From positions 134,878,201 through 134,942,200 of the forward strand of contig NC_084795.1 of NCBI RefSeq assembly GCF_963169125.1: a stretch of DNA of 64,000 nucleotides, read 5' to 3'. Each line of letters begins with the position of its first letter. Positions within the stretch are counted from its first letter, which is position 1. The notes below the pieces were generated by a model. The model saw only the letters and a list, made by a program, of their open reading frames with translations, had not been told where the DNA came from and ran no database searches. Below, piece by piece: positions 23,465 through 35,776 of the stretch. Position numbers and translations under genes: made by a program. Origin of the DNA: Humulus lupulus (lineage: Eukaryota > Streptophyta > Magnoliopsida > Rosales > Cannabaceae).

Positions 23465-23846
23465 AGAGTAAGGGAAAGCACATTGCGCCTAAGACCCCTA
23501 TTCCCCACTTCAGCCCGGTGGTGGATAGGGAGATTGTAATTGAACCTAACACCTTTTTTGAGGCTGAACACATCAAATCTCGAATAAAGACCCAGGGAAA
23601 AGTGAACAAGATCTTCCTGAGCCGTGGAATCGAATTAGGGTTTGAGGGCCTAATTGCCCGACCTCTATTGGAAGGAGAGCAGAGTTGCACTCCACTCAGG
23701 GATGACTTTGGGGCCTGGAGTTAAGAGCATTTGAAAGAGGGTGCCTTTCTTCCTCTGGACCGTTACTTCGTGGATTTCCTGAACTACTTTGAGCTGGCTC
23801 GATTCTAGCTTCCCCCCAATTCATATTGACTTATGGTGGGGCTTCT

Positions 23847-26125
23847 TGTAACACCCTGGATAGCCAAGATCGCTACACTATGTATTTGTAAAGCTACAGG
23901 ACTTGCTAATCAAGTCAAACAGTTAAAAACGTGAATTCTAAAGTCATTAAAGTGCTAGGGTTAAAAGGTTTTGGTCTCAAAAGATACTTACCATATAATT
24001 AAATATTTACATATGGGATCCCAAAAGAAATAGCGTTTAAAAGTCTATTTACAAAATTTCCAGTGTACAGAAAACTACCAGCCTTTCTAAAGACAAAACA
24101 GAAGTTTATGGTATTCCTGTCCCTGTTTCCCCTCAACCGTGGTGGCTGAGCAGCTGATCATGTACATTCTGCTCTCAGAGCTCTCCAAATCATGGCTGAT
24201 CAAGCTTGCCCTTGCTTTTACTTGCACCACGTAGCACCCGTGAGCCAAGGCCCAGCAAGAAAACATATCATATCACATAACAAGCAATAATAATATTTGG
24301 ATAACCCTTTAAGCACGTTCATACACTTAACATACCACAATAGTCACATAGCATGGAGATTCAACTAAAGAGTCAGTTAATCGTCACCCAACTATTCAGC
24401 ATAACAATCCACCAAACAATAATAGCAACCAAATCATATAATAGTCAGGGTCGACACTTAAGGTAGCACCCTCTGTTTACCCCACTGACTCCGGCCCGCT
24501 TAAACCGAGCTTAGTGCATAACAAGCTGTCCTCAGCTACCAGTGGCCAAGTCGCGCCCTATGCGCTAGTGTAAACTTCAACACTCTTAGGCCGTTGGTTT
24601 ACTACTTACATGGAATAATACCATCCTTTACAAAGCATACAAAATAGGGAACCCTTAGTCCCATTATAAATCCACAACCGGGTGCAGTTTTCTTACCTTT
24701 AATTTCCTAGTTCACAGATTACGAGCGACACCTAGTCACAACCAAGATATGGAGTACCATTAATAATCGCATTAATATTTTCAGATGGAGTTCTAGCTTC
24801 CGAGACATCGAATTCCACCAAACATGATGGTGGAATCGATCCCGAGCACCCTAGGTTAGGTTCCTACTCTTAAAACCTCCAAAAGATCAAAGATGCCCTT
24901 AAGGGTTGTGGCCCTTGAAACCTAGCCGCGACCCGCACTTGAAATAGAGGCTAAGCCTCTCTAAAGATAGACACGCACCGCGGGGCTGCCTTGAGGCACC
25001 GTGGCGGTTCCCCACTGTAGAGCCTCCTTGGCTCTTCCTTGCTTCGCAGGGCTACGACACTGTAGAACAAAGCCACGGCCCAACCCTTCGTGCCCAGAAA
25101 AACCACCATTTCTAGCCTCCTAACCTTGCCAAAAACCATCCCAAAGCACCCTAATTCCAAAACCCATTGATCACAAGACTCCCAACATGGTTTTAGCAAC
25201 TCAATCCAACAGAAACCTAGCTTAATAACTCACTAAAATCCCATTTTGATTTCTGAAACCCAGTAGCTCAAGAACTCTAAAACTAGTCATGCAAACTCAG
25301 AATTTAGACTCTAAATTACGAATTGAAGCTTACCTTCTTTGATGAACCACTTCCTTAACAGATTCCTGAGCTAAAACCCAAGCTTCTCAGCTTTAATTCA
25401 ATCCTTAACATCAAAACCATAAACACTTTTAATACTCAGCCAAAACTCATAATTCTATTGCTCAAGAATGAGATTCAATTCTTACCCTGATCCTGGTTGA
25501 GTGCTCCCTAGTCAGAACTAGGCTAATCCTTCACAAATTCAGCTCAAAACACAGAATTTCCAGTTGGATTCTTTAAGTTTTTAGTAGTTTCCTTAAAAGA
25601 GAGAAGAGAAGGAGGAGAAGGGAAAAAGTGGGTCAGTTTGTGTCTTTTATTCTACTGCTTTCTATTTTATTTAGTCTAACCTTGATTAATTAAGTTAATC
25701 CCGGGGCTCGGGGTACCGAAAACGTCCCCGAGGGCAAAATGGTAAAATTCCCCAATATTCCCGCCTTGGCTTCCTAACCTCAAATATATCTCCATATATT
25801 TATTTCCATAACCTGATAGCCCAAATAATCATCTAATACTCGAATTACCCCTTGACTTGCCCCAAGTCAAACATTAAGCCCCGTTGTAGCTTCCCGCTAA
25901 CTAGCTCCCTAGGATCGCCTCGAGTCGCACGCTGCAGACTTACCCACATAATAATGTGGTTCTCACAAATATAACATATAACCACATTTAAATTCATATA
26001 ATCATACAAGCATGCTTATCATATAATCACACGTTAATTTAATAAATTCACACATAAACCAATTATGCCCTCCCGACACACTAATCAAGGCCCTAAAGCC
26101 ATATTAGTGATTTTGGGTCATTACA
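23847..26125 (-). mobile_element. solo LTR II, Tekay/Del-like, 2,279 bp
   Basis: Begins TGTAACACCCTGG and ends GGGTCATTACA with a perfect 5-bp target duplication CTTCT at 23842-23846 and 26126-26130. Reverse orientation of the 56992 LTR type (CACCACGTAGCACCCGTG, GCCCAGCAAGAAAAC). No internal genes. It splits the first domain of the A2 antisense gene only about 240 codons from where solo LTR I splits the A1 copy. Confidence 0.85.
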
Positions 26126-27972
26126 CTTCTAGTGGGGCTAAAGTATTTGATTTTAAAACATGTGTGAGAGGTCCCCACTCTTGCCGATATCATGTACTTT
26201 TTCTACCTCAAAGCCAACCCCGAACAGAAAGGGTGAGTTGACAGTTTCTACTACTTCACCAGATTACCCAATACGACCTCCATCATCGACCTCCCCAGCC
26301 ACACTTTGTGACTACAATGATTAGTTCTTCATGTCAAACAGTGTCAAGAACTACACCCATCGATATTTCGACCGACCTCGTAAGTTTCTTAGCTCTTCGA
26401 ATTTTGTACTTGAATTTCTTCTTGATTGAGCTTAGACATATTCTGATTGAGTTTTTTATTTAGTGCAGCTATACATAAGAGAACTGGGCTATCAGAGACC
26501 CTTGGAGGTCAGTATGAGACGTTGTCTCGTATCCCTGCCAAGGAGAAAGAGTTTCAGATGGTAGTTAATGACGCTACCATGGTGGCTTGCAAGCTGATCT
26601 GGAAGGACCAAACAATGGCCATTAGAGCTCAAGGTCCTCCCCCGGGACTCCCTCCTCCTCAAGAAGTTCTCTTTGTCGTCGAAGACACCGAGGACGAAGA
26701 AGAAGTTGTGCAGCTAATGCACAAACAAAAGGTCCCTGAAGATGGGAAACATCCTGACCCAGATCGAGCTAAATCGGGGGCTGCAGCCGGAACTTCCGGC
26801 CAAGCTAACCCATATTGAGAATTAAACCAAGCTACGCCCATAGCTATCCTAGGCTAGTTGGATTCAACCCATGACGGTTCGTGAGTCAACATTCGATTGA
26901 CCCGGATCTGAACACGACCCTCCTCCAATGTGTGGATCACTTGGTTGTACGCTACGACCATAGCTATCCTAGGTGTACTATAGTGGTAGACAACACCCTT
27001 CACTTTAGGTCCACCATTTTTTAGGAGTATGGTACCAATCTTTTTTCATGGCCTTCCCTCCGTCAGGGTGTGATTTCCCTGGATATTAGGCAAACTGTAC
27101 ATAAGTCCAGCTCGGATGAAGAGCCTGAACGCTGTAATACCCAAATCATAATAATATTAGAGTCCCCCTCATCGGATAGTCCATAAGTTAGAGGTTTTAC
27201 TTAGTCCAGCTCGTAACCCAGAGCCGATCATAATAGTTTCCACCTTTAGCTCAAAGGGTAGGGTTCTTGCTCTATTTTTTCCTTGCATTACTGTGACTAA
27301 CTATTTCTTGTATCTAAATTTTTCGCTCGTCCCTTTGCAGGAAAAGATATGGACCTCAAGGGTGCCTTTAAGTTTGGTGGGGCTGGAGCTGGACCCATAA
27401 TCAAGAAGGCAAGAATATCAAAGAAGAGCGCCTCCAAATCCAGAGCTGCCATCGAATCTCCTACAAAGGATAAAGATGCCAGCTCTGCTAAAAAACAATA
27501 ATAGCAAACACAACCATCAACTCTGGTAACTACAGTTACCATCCTTGAGGTTCCTCCACCTCTTCCTCACGATGAACCTGGTCCAGTTCCCCATGTTGTT
27601 CAGAGTGAAGTCCCCTCCCTTTAGAACCCAGTCAAACCCCTTGAGTTGGCAAGGATCCCAGAAACGCTACGAGGTACCATCTATGACATGGAAAACCATA
27701 TGGTGGGTGACACTTATCGAGAGAACGTTAAGGACCTTAGGGCCTTGGAGGAGCGTTCCCTTGGGGATGTTCTGGAGTCGGCCTTGGGAATGAACCTGAC
27801 TGTGAATTATCTTTCTTCCCTCTTTAGTAATTCCATTTTTGTTTTTTTTTTGTTTTTACTTTCGTGAGCTAATCTTGTCTTGTGTCATTCTTTTGTAGTC
27901 CGCTTTAGCCCAAATCTATGGCATCGCCCGATTCCGAGCTAAAAGAGAGGAGTTCAAGGTTGCCCTAGCCGT

Positions 27973-28505
27973 AGGGCTGAGCATAAAATCTGAAAAACTG
28001 AAAAAAATGTGTACACCGACCTTCCAAACACCAAAAAAACTAAAACCAATTAAACCAAACATCGAAAAAACCGCCAACGGCGCAAACCGCCACTGTTCGG
28101 TCGGTTTGAAAATTTTTTGTGGACCGACCGGCAGAACCGAAACCGACCGAACAATATAATATTATATAATTATTAATTATTAAAATTATTAAATAAAAAT
28201 TTAAAAAAATATGAAATTATGTTCTATATATTTATGTTTTAAAAATGCACAAAAATGGATTCCAACAATCCAAAATTTTTAGTTTTTTAACTAAAACTTA
28301 AAAAAGAAAATTTAATTTTTTAAAAAATAAATAATAAATTCGGTTTGGTCAGTTAACCGACCAAACCGCGGTCCAAAACGGCTGGTTTTTTCTTTTAACT
28401 GGTTTGGTCAGTCGGTTTTTGGAATGCACCAATTCGGACCGAAAACCAAATTCTGGATTTATTGTTGTGAAAAAACCGCCCAAATCGACCGATGCTCACC
28501 CCTAC
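27973..28505. mobile_element. hAT-type MITE in the A2 antisense gene, 533 bp
   Basis: Flanked by an 8-bp duplication CTAGCCGT (27965-27972 and 28506-28513). Terminal inverted repeats: AGGGCTGAGCAT at the left and ATGCTCACCCCT near the right, one mismatch. The inside is AT-rich with many GGTCGGTTT / AAACCGACC blocks in both orientations and no coding frame. 8-bp duplications and AGGG-type ends fit the hAT superfamily; transposition would have depended on a transposase elsewhere. Confidence 0.8.
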
Positions 28506-28906
28506 CTAGCCGTATCTCAGGAGAATGAGCAGATTACTAAGGACTAGATCGTTAAGGTGAGCAAACGACGAGATCAACTACAGGCCGAGATCAACAAGAA
28601 ACTTGAGGAGGTCGATATACTAAAGAATAAGCTATTTAAGGTCAAGGTCGAAGCCAAGGATGATGCTGAGAAGGCGAAGCTAGACATTGCAGAATCAATG
28701 AATGCCTTAGAGAAGATGCTCTATCAGTGCTGGGCTTACAACTAGGAAGGGGATTTTTCCTTTATGGAGCCGGAGCTTTGGGGGCGTTATCTTGCCAAGT
28801 TTCAGAGCCGATTCTCGCAAGAGCCTCCGAGACCGCGAATGCTTATAGGGCTTTTGAAGGGGACGGTGAAGAGGTGTCATCACATGAGCAAGTTTCCGGA
28901 GCTTAG

Positions 28907-29748
28907 TTATGTTTTAGTGCGATCTCGTCTTTTTCCCCGTTCTTTTTTTTTTCTTTCTTTGTAATTACGCTCACTGAAACAATTGCCTTCGGGCTTAGAT
29001 CGAGGTTATTTCTCCTTGTGATAATCATACACTTATTAGTATATGTTCGTTATTTTTATGATATATTTTGTTCCCCTTAATCTATTAACTTGCCATGCTT
29101 ATGAATTTCAAATTCTTGCACGCTTGCAATCATAGGTTTTTGATGGCTTGACCAAATAGTTGTGGTCGAAATTCTGGTTATACCCATTATTTTGCCCACC
29201 TAATAGTGTTATAATTGTTAGGAATTAGGTTTCGGACCTGGTTATGTCCAAGAGTTTGTTTGCTTAATAGCGTCATACCTGTTAGGAATCAGGTCTCAGA
29301 CCTGGTTATGTCCAGGAGTTTGTCAGCTTAATAGCGTCATACCTGTTAGTAATCAAGCCTTGGACCTGGTTGTATCCAGGTTTCCCTAGTTGACTTCTAG
29401 GTTTTGTTTTGTTTTCTTTGAATTCTCCTAACTTAGTTTGTATTTGGAAATACTTTGAAAATTCGAGCTTTAAAAAGTCGTTGAATAATCAATTTTCCAA
29501 ATTCTAAGTTTCAAATTTTATCCAAATATGCTAAATACTTTTAAAACCACTTCGAGGGTTATATGACCCCAAGCGATCATAATTTATTGATATTCTAGGT
29601 CGCATTTACAAATTGAGCGCGTGATACATCATAAGAATATGATAAAAATATTGGTTCTACGTTTTAATTGCGTAGAAATCCAGTGTTATTTAAATAAAAT
29701 GACCTTTATAAATAAGCCTTACACAAAAAAAATAACCAAGTCATCCTA
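28907..29748. repeat. A2 spacer between antisense gene and pol, 64-bp tandem units
   Basis: Non-coding. Three units of about 64 bp at 29209-29385 (GTTAGGAATCAGG, GACCTGGTTATGTCCAGGAG, CTTAATAGCGTCATACCT). The same unit occurs at 12028-12120 in A1. The antisense gene and pol converge here, so the region may hold both 3' ends and terminators; no clear signal was identified. Confidence 0.6.
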
Positions 29749-31005
29749 CTACTGATAGTATTTTTTAAGATGTAAGGCGTTCCAAGTCCATGGGACCCAC
29801 TCTCCACTTAACCAAGCTATTTTGAAGGTTCTCTCTCGTAGGATTTCCATGAATCGGTATGTTCCTTCCCAGTTTGATCCCAATACACCATCTTTGGGAT
29901 CTTTACTTGCCAAAAACACCCTTCGAAGCACTAAATCATCGAGTCTGAGTCTGTGGCCTTTTACCTTCTAGGTAAAGTAACGAGTGGTTCTCTGCTGATA
30001 ATAGGCGAGCTGTAATTGTGACTCTTCCCATTTTTCCTCGTTCAGATCAAGAGATGCGTTGAGTAATTCATGATTTTGATCTTGAATGAAGGTTTTTTGT
30101 CTATGTGTCTTCTTTAGTGCTTTAAATGGGAGCATAGCCTCATTTCCAAAGGAAAAAGAGAATGGTGTATGCCTGTGGAGGTGTGGTGTGAGGTCCTATG
30201 GTTCCAAACTACTTGTGGGAGCTGCTCGGGCCATAATCCCCTGGCTTCATCTAGTTGCTTCTTTAAGCCCGCCTTTATTGTTTTATTTACAGCCTCGACC
30301 TTCCCATTAGCTTGCGAATACGACATTGAAGACAAACCCTTAGTTATGCCATATTTCTCACAAAAGCTTGGCAAGAGATCGCTATCAAACTGAGTTCCAT
30401 TGTTAGACACGTTCTTCTTCGGGAGCCCAAAACAACATATGATGTTCTTCACAATGAATCCAGGACTCTCTTTGAGGTTATGGTGTCCAGGGGCTCGGCC
30501 TCGACCCACTTCGTAAAGTAGTCAATGGTGACAACTACATAGCGAACTCCTTCTTTTCCTGTTGGTAATGAACCAATCAAGTTGATTACCTATACTACAA
30601 ATGGCCATGGGGATGAGATCATGGTTAACTCAATGGGCGGAGCCCAGGTAATTGTGGCGAAGCGTTGGCACTTGTCGTATTTCTGTATGTACGAGGTCAA
30701 GTCCTTTTTGCGTGTAGGCCAAAAATAGCCTTGTCTCAATATCTTTAGAGCTAAATTTCCCCCCCCCCCAGCATGGTCTCAGCAGAAGCCTTCATGTACT
30801 CCTGTAGGATAATCTGTGCTTCCTCGGGTAGAACACACCACAAGTGGGGTAGCGAATGCCCTCGTCGGTATAGAATTCTCTCAACCATAACATAGCGTGG
30901 GGCTTGGTATAGAAATTTTCTTCCATCTTTTCGGTTGACTGGTAGTTTACCGGTTGTGAGGTACTCCACTATGGGGGTTATCCAGGTTGGTTTTGTGTCA
31001 ATCAT
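29749..31005 (-). pseudogene. integrase of A2 with C-terminal pol end
   Basis: Read on the minus strand. A zinc-binding region is expected near 30750-30850, where the HAGG-type motif has been replaced by an 11-G run (30762-30772 on plus). The core at 30114-30509 shows VSNNGTQFDSDLL, so the second catalytic Asp is Asn, then QANGKVEAVNKT with the catalytic Glu, then QLPQVVWNHRTS. The pol end DPKDGVLGSNWEG and HLKKYYQ is at 29752-29900. Frameshifts and stops separate the blocks. Integrase would join the DNA copy to the host chromosome; this copy could not. Confidence 0.75.
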
Positions 31006-31012
31006 TTTGACC

Positions 31013-31460
31013 TCAACTAATTCCTCTGTTATGCAGGAACTTCACTGAGACTACGTTTAGTGTATCTGCGTTTTTGGTGGTGGCAAGTCGGGCTAAAGCA
31101 TTAGCATTATAATTCTGCTCATGGGGTACCTGCTCAATGGAGTAGAACTCAAACTCTGACATCTCACCTTTAACCTTACCTAGGTAAGCCACCATTTTGA
31201 TACCATAAGCTTGATATTCCCCTAATATCTGATTAACCACGAGTTGGGAATCACTATAACATTGGATTGCCTTTTCTTTGAGTTCTTTCGCAACTCTTAT
31301 CCCTGCGAATAGAGCTTCACACTCTGCCTCATTATTGGATGCTTCAAACTTGAACCTTAGGGTTGTATAGAACCAATGCCCCTCAGATGAGATCAGAATT
31401 ATCCCAGCACCGGATCCGTTCTTGTTGGATGATCCATCAACGAAGATTTTTCACAACTCT
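31013..31460 (-). pseudogene. second (archaeal-type) RNase H domain of A2
   Basis: Minus strand: FVDGSSNKNGSGAGI, EASNNEAECEALFAG, then YSDSQLVVNQILGEYQA, giving the D-E-D active-site order, and QVPHEQNYNANALARLA at the end. A second RNase H in addition to the Ty3/gypsy one is a recognised mark of the Tat lineage. The ADALA-type motif reads ANALA. Element C has the same domain at about 40460-40850. Confidence 0.75.
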
Positions 31461-31559
31461 TGCACTGGTTCTCTTGTTGGCTAATCCTAAAAACCAGTGC
31501 ATTCGTCCACAAAGTACGCGAGTGCTTGTCTCTTGATTTTTGTGCGTGGCATATACAAT

Positions 31560-33042
31560 ATCTTGAACTGGCTAAGTTTGATGGCCCACTTAAGCAGACG
31601 TCTCGATGTTTCAGGCTTTTACAAGACCTGCCGTAAAGGTTGATCGGTTAAGACATGGATGGTGTGGGACTGGAAGTACAGCCTGAGTTTTCTTGAGGCC
31701 AAGATCAAGTAGAATGCGAGTTTTTCTATTAAAGGATATCGGGACTCAGCTCTGAGAAGTCTTTTACTCACATAGTACACCGATTTTTGCGCGTGATTTT
31801 CCTCTCGAACTAATACGACGTTGACCGCATTTTCTGTCACAGCTAGGTATAGAAGGAAACATTCTCCAACTGCTAGTTTTGATAGCACGGGGGGTTTAGC
31901 TAGGTGAGTCTCAGATCCCAAAATTCATGTTCGCATTCTTCGGTCCACTCAAACTTTTTGTTTCCCCTGAGCAAGTTGTAAAAGGGGAGACACTTGTCAG
32001 TTGACTTTGAAACGAAGCGGTTTAAGGCCAACACCTTTCCAGTTAATCTTTGTACTTCTTTACGCGACTTAGGAAAATGAATTTCTAGTAATGATCTGAT
32101 CTTCTTTGGGTTTGCCTCTATCCCCCTCGTGTTGACTATGAAGCCCAGAAATTTTTCCGATGAAACCTCAAAGGTACACTTCTAGGGGTTTAGCTTCATG
32201 TCATACTTCCTGAGCACACTAAAAAATTCTTCCAGGTCGGATGCATGGTTACTAGAAGTCTTTGATTTAACGAGCATATTATGAACATACACTTCCATGT
32301 TTTTACCATTTTGGTTAACAAACATTTTGTTGAGCAGACGTTAGTACATTGGACCGACATTCTAAAGCCCGAATGGCATAACTTTGTAGCAGTATACGCC
32401 ATGCTTAGTCATGTAACTGGTGTGCTCTTGGTTTGCAGGGCTCATCTCAATCTGATTGTATCCAGAATATGCGTCCATGAAAGACATGAGCTTGTGACCG
32501 CCTATCGCTTCTACCAACTAATCTATTCGGGGTAGTGGAAAACAATCCTTAGGAAAGGCCTTATTGAGATCGGATAAGTCAATGCAAGTTATCCACTTCC
32601 CATTGGGTTTTCGGACCAAAACAGGGTTAGCAAACCATGTCGAATACTTTGCTTCCCTGCGAGCAACTTCTTCTTCTAAAGCATATGATCGTTCTCTCCC
32701 CAGAAGCCTTCATTTTTGTGACTTTGCAGGCACATTCCTGTCCAAATTTAGAGTATGCATTATTACATTCGAACTGATTCCCACCATATCTTCATGCGAT
32801 TAGGCAAAGATGTCCATGTTGTTTTTCAAAAACTCGACCAACTCCTTCTTCCTCTCAGTTCTAAGATTTTTCCCAACCTTTAACACCTTTGAAGGTACTT
32901 TTGGGTCGATGTTGATTTCCTCTAGCTCTTCCAATGCTTGAAGCTCAGACCTATCTTTGCCTAATCTTGGATCAATGTCGCCTTCCTGGGCGACCTCGTT
33001 ATTTCCTTCATGAGGTTCTTCCGTGTCATGGGAAATTTCCAT
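31560..33042 (-). pseudogene. reverse transcriptase and RNase H of A2, catalytic site lost
   Basis: Minus strand. Linker after the protease 32800-33042 (ELVEFLKNNMDIFA). RT: FANPVLVRKPNGKW, CIDLSDLNKAFPKDCFPLPR, MSFMDAYSGYNQI. The catalytic box reads EVYVHNMLVKS at about 32275-32305 where YVDDM is expected, so both aspartates are changed. RNase H-like 31619-31921: VYYVSKRLLRAESRYPLIEK and VLTDQPLRQVL. Several in-frame stops. The enzyme would copy the element RNA in virus-like particles; this one is dead. Confidence 0.8.
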
Positions 33043-33054
33043 TGCCTGGGGCTC

Positions 33055-33489
33055 TTATCCTCCTTTGATCGCGACCATTTCTTGTTGCTCGAGTTGTGAT
33101 TTCAGCTTCATGGAAATGATGTAGCATTCCCTGGTAGTGAGCTCGTCTCCTCTCATAGTACATATACCCGAGGTTGAGGGGAACTTCATCGCTAGGTGTC
33201 GAATCGAGGTGATAACCTCAAAAGTCAGCAGCGCGGGTGGTCCCAAGATCGCATTGTAGGCGGCTGGATAATCAATTACGAAGAACTCGATTATTTTAGA
33301 TGTAGTTTGCATGTCATCCCCTAGCGTGACTACAAGTCTGGTCGTCCCTATGGCTTCTACTCCTTCTCTGGAGAATTTGTACAGTGTCATTGAAGTCGCC
33401 TTAAGATCAGTTACGTAAAATCCCATCTTTTCTAGGGTGGACCTGAATAGCACATTTACTGAGCTCCCATTATTAACCAATATCCTTCA
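33055..33489 (-). pseudogene. aspartic protease of A2
   Basis: Minus strand: ILVNNGSSVNVLFRSTLEK, then DYPAAYNAILGPPAL. The active-site Asp of D-x-GSS is Asn (VNNGSS), so the enzyme would be inactive. A TGA lies just upstream at 33487-33489. It sits between gag and RT as in all Tat elements. Confidence 0.75.
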
Positions 33490-35708
33490 TACCCTTCGGT
33501 TGGAGAGCTCAATGATTACTACGAACATATCATTATGCGGGAACTGAACGTGGCTAGCATCCTCTTCCATGAAAATGATTGGTTGTTTCTCCAATCACTA
33601 TTGTTTTTATAACCGTTGCTTCGGGATAAATTCATCACCATTGTGGGTTTCAGCTCCTGTATGTACCTTTTTTTGGGCCCCATAGCTTGTGCTTGTCAAA
33701 TGGGGTCCTTCAGTGATAATGGTTATATCCCCTCCTACTAATGGAGGGGGATCAAATTGGTTCCCTCGGCCTGTCTGAGCCCGGGGTTGGCCGATCAGAT
33801 TTTCTTGAGTTGGATGAGTATTTTTCTCGGTTTGCTGGTTGGGAACTACTTTATTTCGGGCGTACTGGGCTAACAGTCCACCTCAGATGAAAATTTTGAT
33901 CTCATCCTTTAATTGTTAGCAATCATCACTATTATGGCCGATGTCATTGTGATATTGGTGAACTTAGAGGGTTCTATCTTCGCTCTCTAGTGCCTTAATG
34001 GCTCTGGCTTCTTCCATGGAAGGAAATTTGAGTTCGCCAGGAAAATATGCTCTTGCATATCAGTCAGGTTGGTATAGTTGGTGTAAATGGGCTTGAACTT
34101 TTCTCTAGGCTTGTTCTTTTTGGTTCCGTTCTGGTCGCCCTCACCACCCCTTTCTCTTATTGTTTCCCACATGGTTATTCTGGGTAATAGGTTGAGCCAT
34201 AGATGCAACATCTGCCACGACTCTAGGGGGTTAAATAGGGGTCTGGCTGGTTCTTGCGACAGTAGATCGTGCCTCCTCCAGATTTATCTATTCATGAGCT
34301 CAGGCTAGGAATTTATTTATACTTTTAACTCCTTTTTGCTAGAGTTCTTACCATAAATCACCTTCGACCGTGATTCCCATCCACATTTCCATGAGCTTGG
34401 AGCTATCATCAACATCCATATCTTGTGTTGGTACATTGGTAAACCTGCTCAGATATGCTTTAAGGGACTCACCAGGTTGCTGTTTTATGTTGGCCAACGA
34501 ATCGGCCTCAACACGAGTTTCCTTCGAAGCTTAGATCTGTCTCTTAAATTTGTAAGATAATTTTTTCCATGAGGTGATTGAATGTCTTTAGTATTTGTTG
34601 AACCAACACTTTGGCAGGTCTAGTCAAAGTTGCGGGGAACAAGATACATCTTAGGTCGAACCCAACATTTGGGACCATCATTAGTGTATTGAAGGTTACA
34701 AGGTGATTGGACGGGTCAGTGTTTCCATCATATGCGGGCTTGGTCGGCATATTGAAGCCAACAGGATATAGAGTTGCCTCGATGTTTGGAGCAAAAGGCT
34801 CGAGCTCCTCATCAGAATCACAATCATCGACTCGTTTTCCAGATAGGAGCCTCTTCATCTGCTCCTCCTTTAAGGCCAGCCACTCGAGGGTTAGATCCTT
34901 GGTCTCTATGTAATTTGGGAGCTGATCACCAGTTCCCATCCTATTGTACGTATAAGATGGGTTGTTTCCATTCCAAGCTTGAGCTCGGTTAGGTGGGACA
35001 TTCCCATTGTCGCATACGATAGACAGATCTCCCCCATGCCGAGTATAACTCACTTCATCATGGCGAGTTGGATACCTCATTTGTGAATTTAGAAGATCAC
35101 GCAGGATAGGATGTGGGTTGGAACGAAGACTTTGTGTGGAACTTAAATGATTCCTCAGGTCCCTCTCAGACCTGCCTCCACGCTAGCTCACCATCCAATA
35201 CCTTCTGTTAGCGAAACTTACCATCTGTGTCTGAGATCGAGGACTTGTATTATTAGCGCGAGGTTGTGGGGCATAGATGTCCACTGAGGGAGGAGAATTT
35301 CTCCTGCTATCCCCTCGAGCTGGAGCATTCCTCTACGGGTGAGGTGGTGTCGGATGTCAAACTGGTGATGGCGAGTGTCTTATCGGGGAGGCTATCCTCG
35401 TTCCATCGAGGCATACTAAGTTAGCCTGTCTCTGTTCTACCCTGATCTCTCGAGTCCTCAATTTTCTTGTTAGCCCTAGCGAGATGCCTCCTTAATTGGG
35501 CATTTTCCATCTCGATGGCAGTCAGATACCCCAGATTAGGATTTGGTGGGCGTGATATTGAACTCCCAGTATCATCTTGGCCCACATGTTGCTTTCTAGG
35601 GCATTGTTGAGCATTTGGCTATTTTCCAGCGGAAATGACCTTATGATGCGCCTCTTGATCACCAGGTTGCTCTGTTTCATTGTCATGCATAGACCGGGTG
35701 ACCACCAT
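33490..35708 (-). pseudogene. gag of A2
   Basis: Minus strand from an ATG at 35708 (MVVTRSMHDNETEQP), which runs 29 codons to a stop, then decayed N-terminal sequence. 34544-35080 holds the main open block, ending in the capsid start (YPVGFNMPTKPAYDGNTDPS, HLVTFNTLMM). After a frameshift the capsid continues (QPGESLKAYLSRF) to about 34300. A nucleocapsid remnant HQYHNDIGHNSDDC is at about 33920-33960, with the first Cys lost. Many stops. Confidence 0.7.
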
Positions 35709-35756
35709 GGTGAATGCTGAGTGAAACTTTGAATAGAGGATTAAGCACTAATGAAC

Positions 35757-35776
35757 TCTCAACGAAAGCACCAATC
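35757..35776 (-). other. primer-binding site of A2
   Basis: Directly after the LTR end the minus strand reads GATTGGTGCTTTCGTTGAGA. Element D has nearly the same site (TGGTGCTTTCATTGAGAG). This type recurs in plant Tat elements; the priming tRNA is not assigned here. Confidence 0.65.

Larger units (their letters stand above)
23465..28906 (+). pseudogene. antisense gene of A2, split by a solo LTR and a MITE
   Basis: Same gene as at 9101-11721, about 70-75 percent similar by eye. 23465-23846: PF04195-like start (PHFSPVVDREI, EAEHIKSRIKTQGKVNKI, PLLEGEQSC) with stops near 23722 and 23807. Interrupted by solo LTR II, then 26131-26383 to a donor R|GTAAGT near 26381. An acceptor near 26466 opens 26467-27130: RTGLSETLGGQYETLS, then an acidic stretch EDTEDEEEVVQLMHK. 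27340-27810 is basic/Pro-rich and ends with LGDVLESALGMNLT before a donor-like GTGAAT. An acceptor TTCTTTTGTAG ends at 27899; the coiled coil follows, interrupted by a MITE (27973-28505), and ends in LYQCWAYN with GDFSFM, then TAG at 28904. Stops and one frameshift near 28825 break it. It lies between pol and the missing 3' LTR of A2. Confidence 0.7.
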
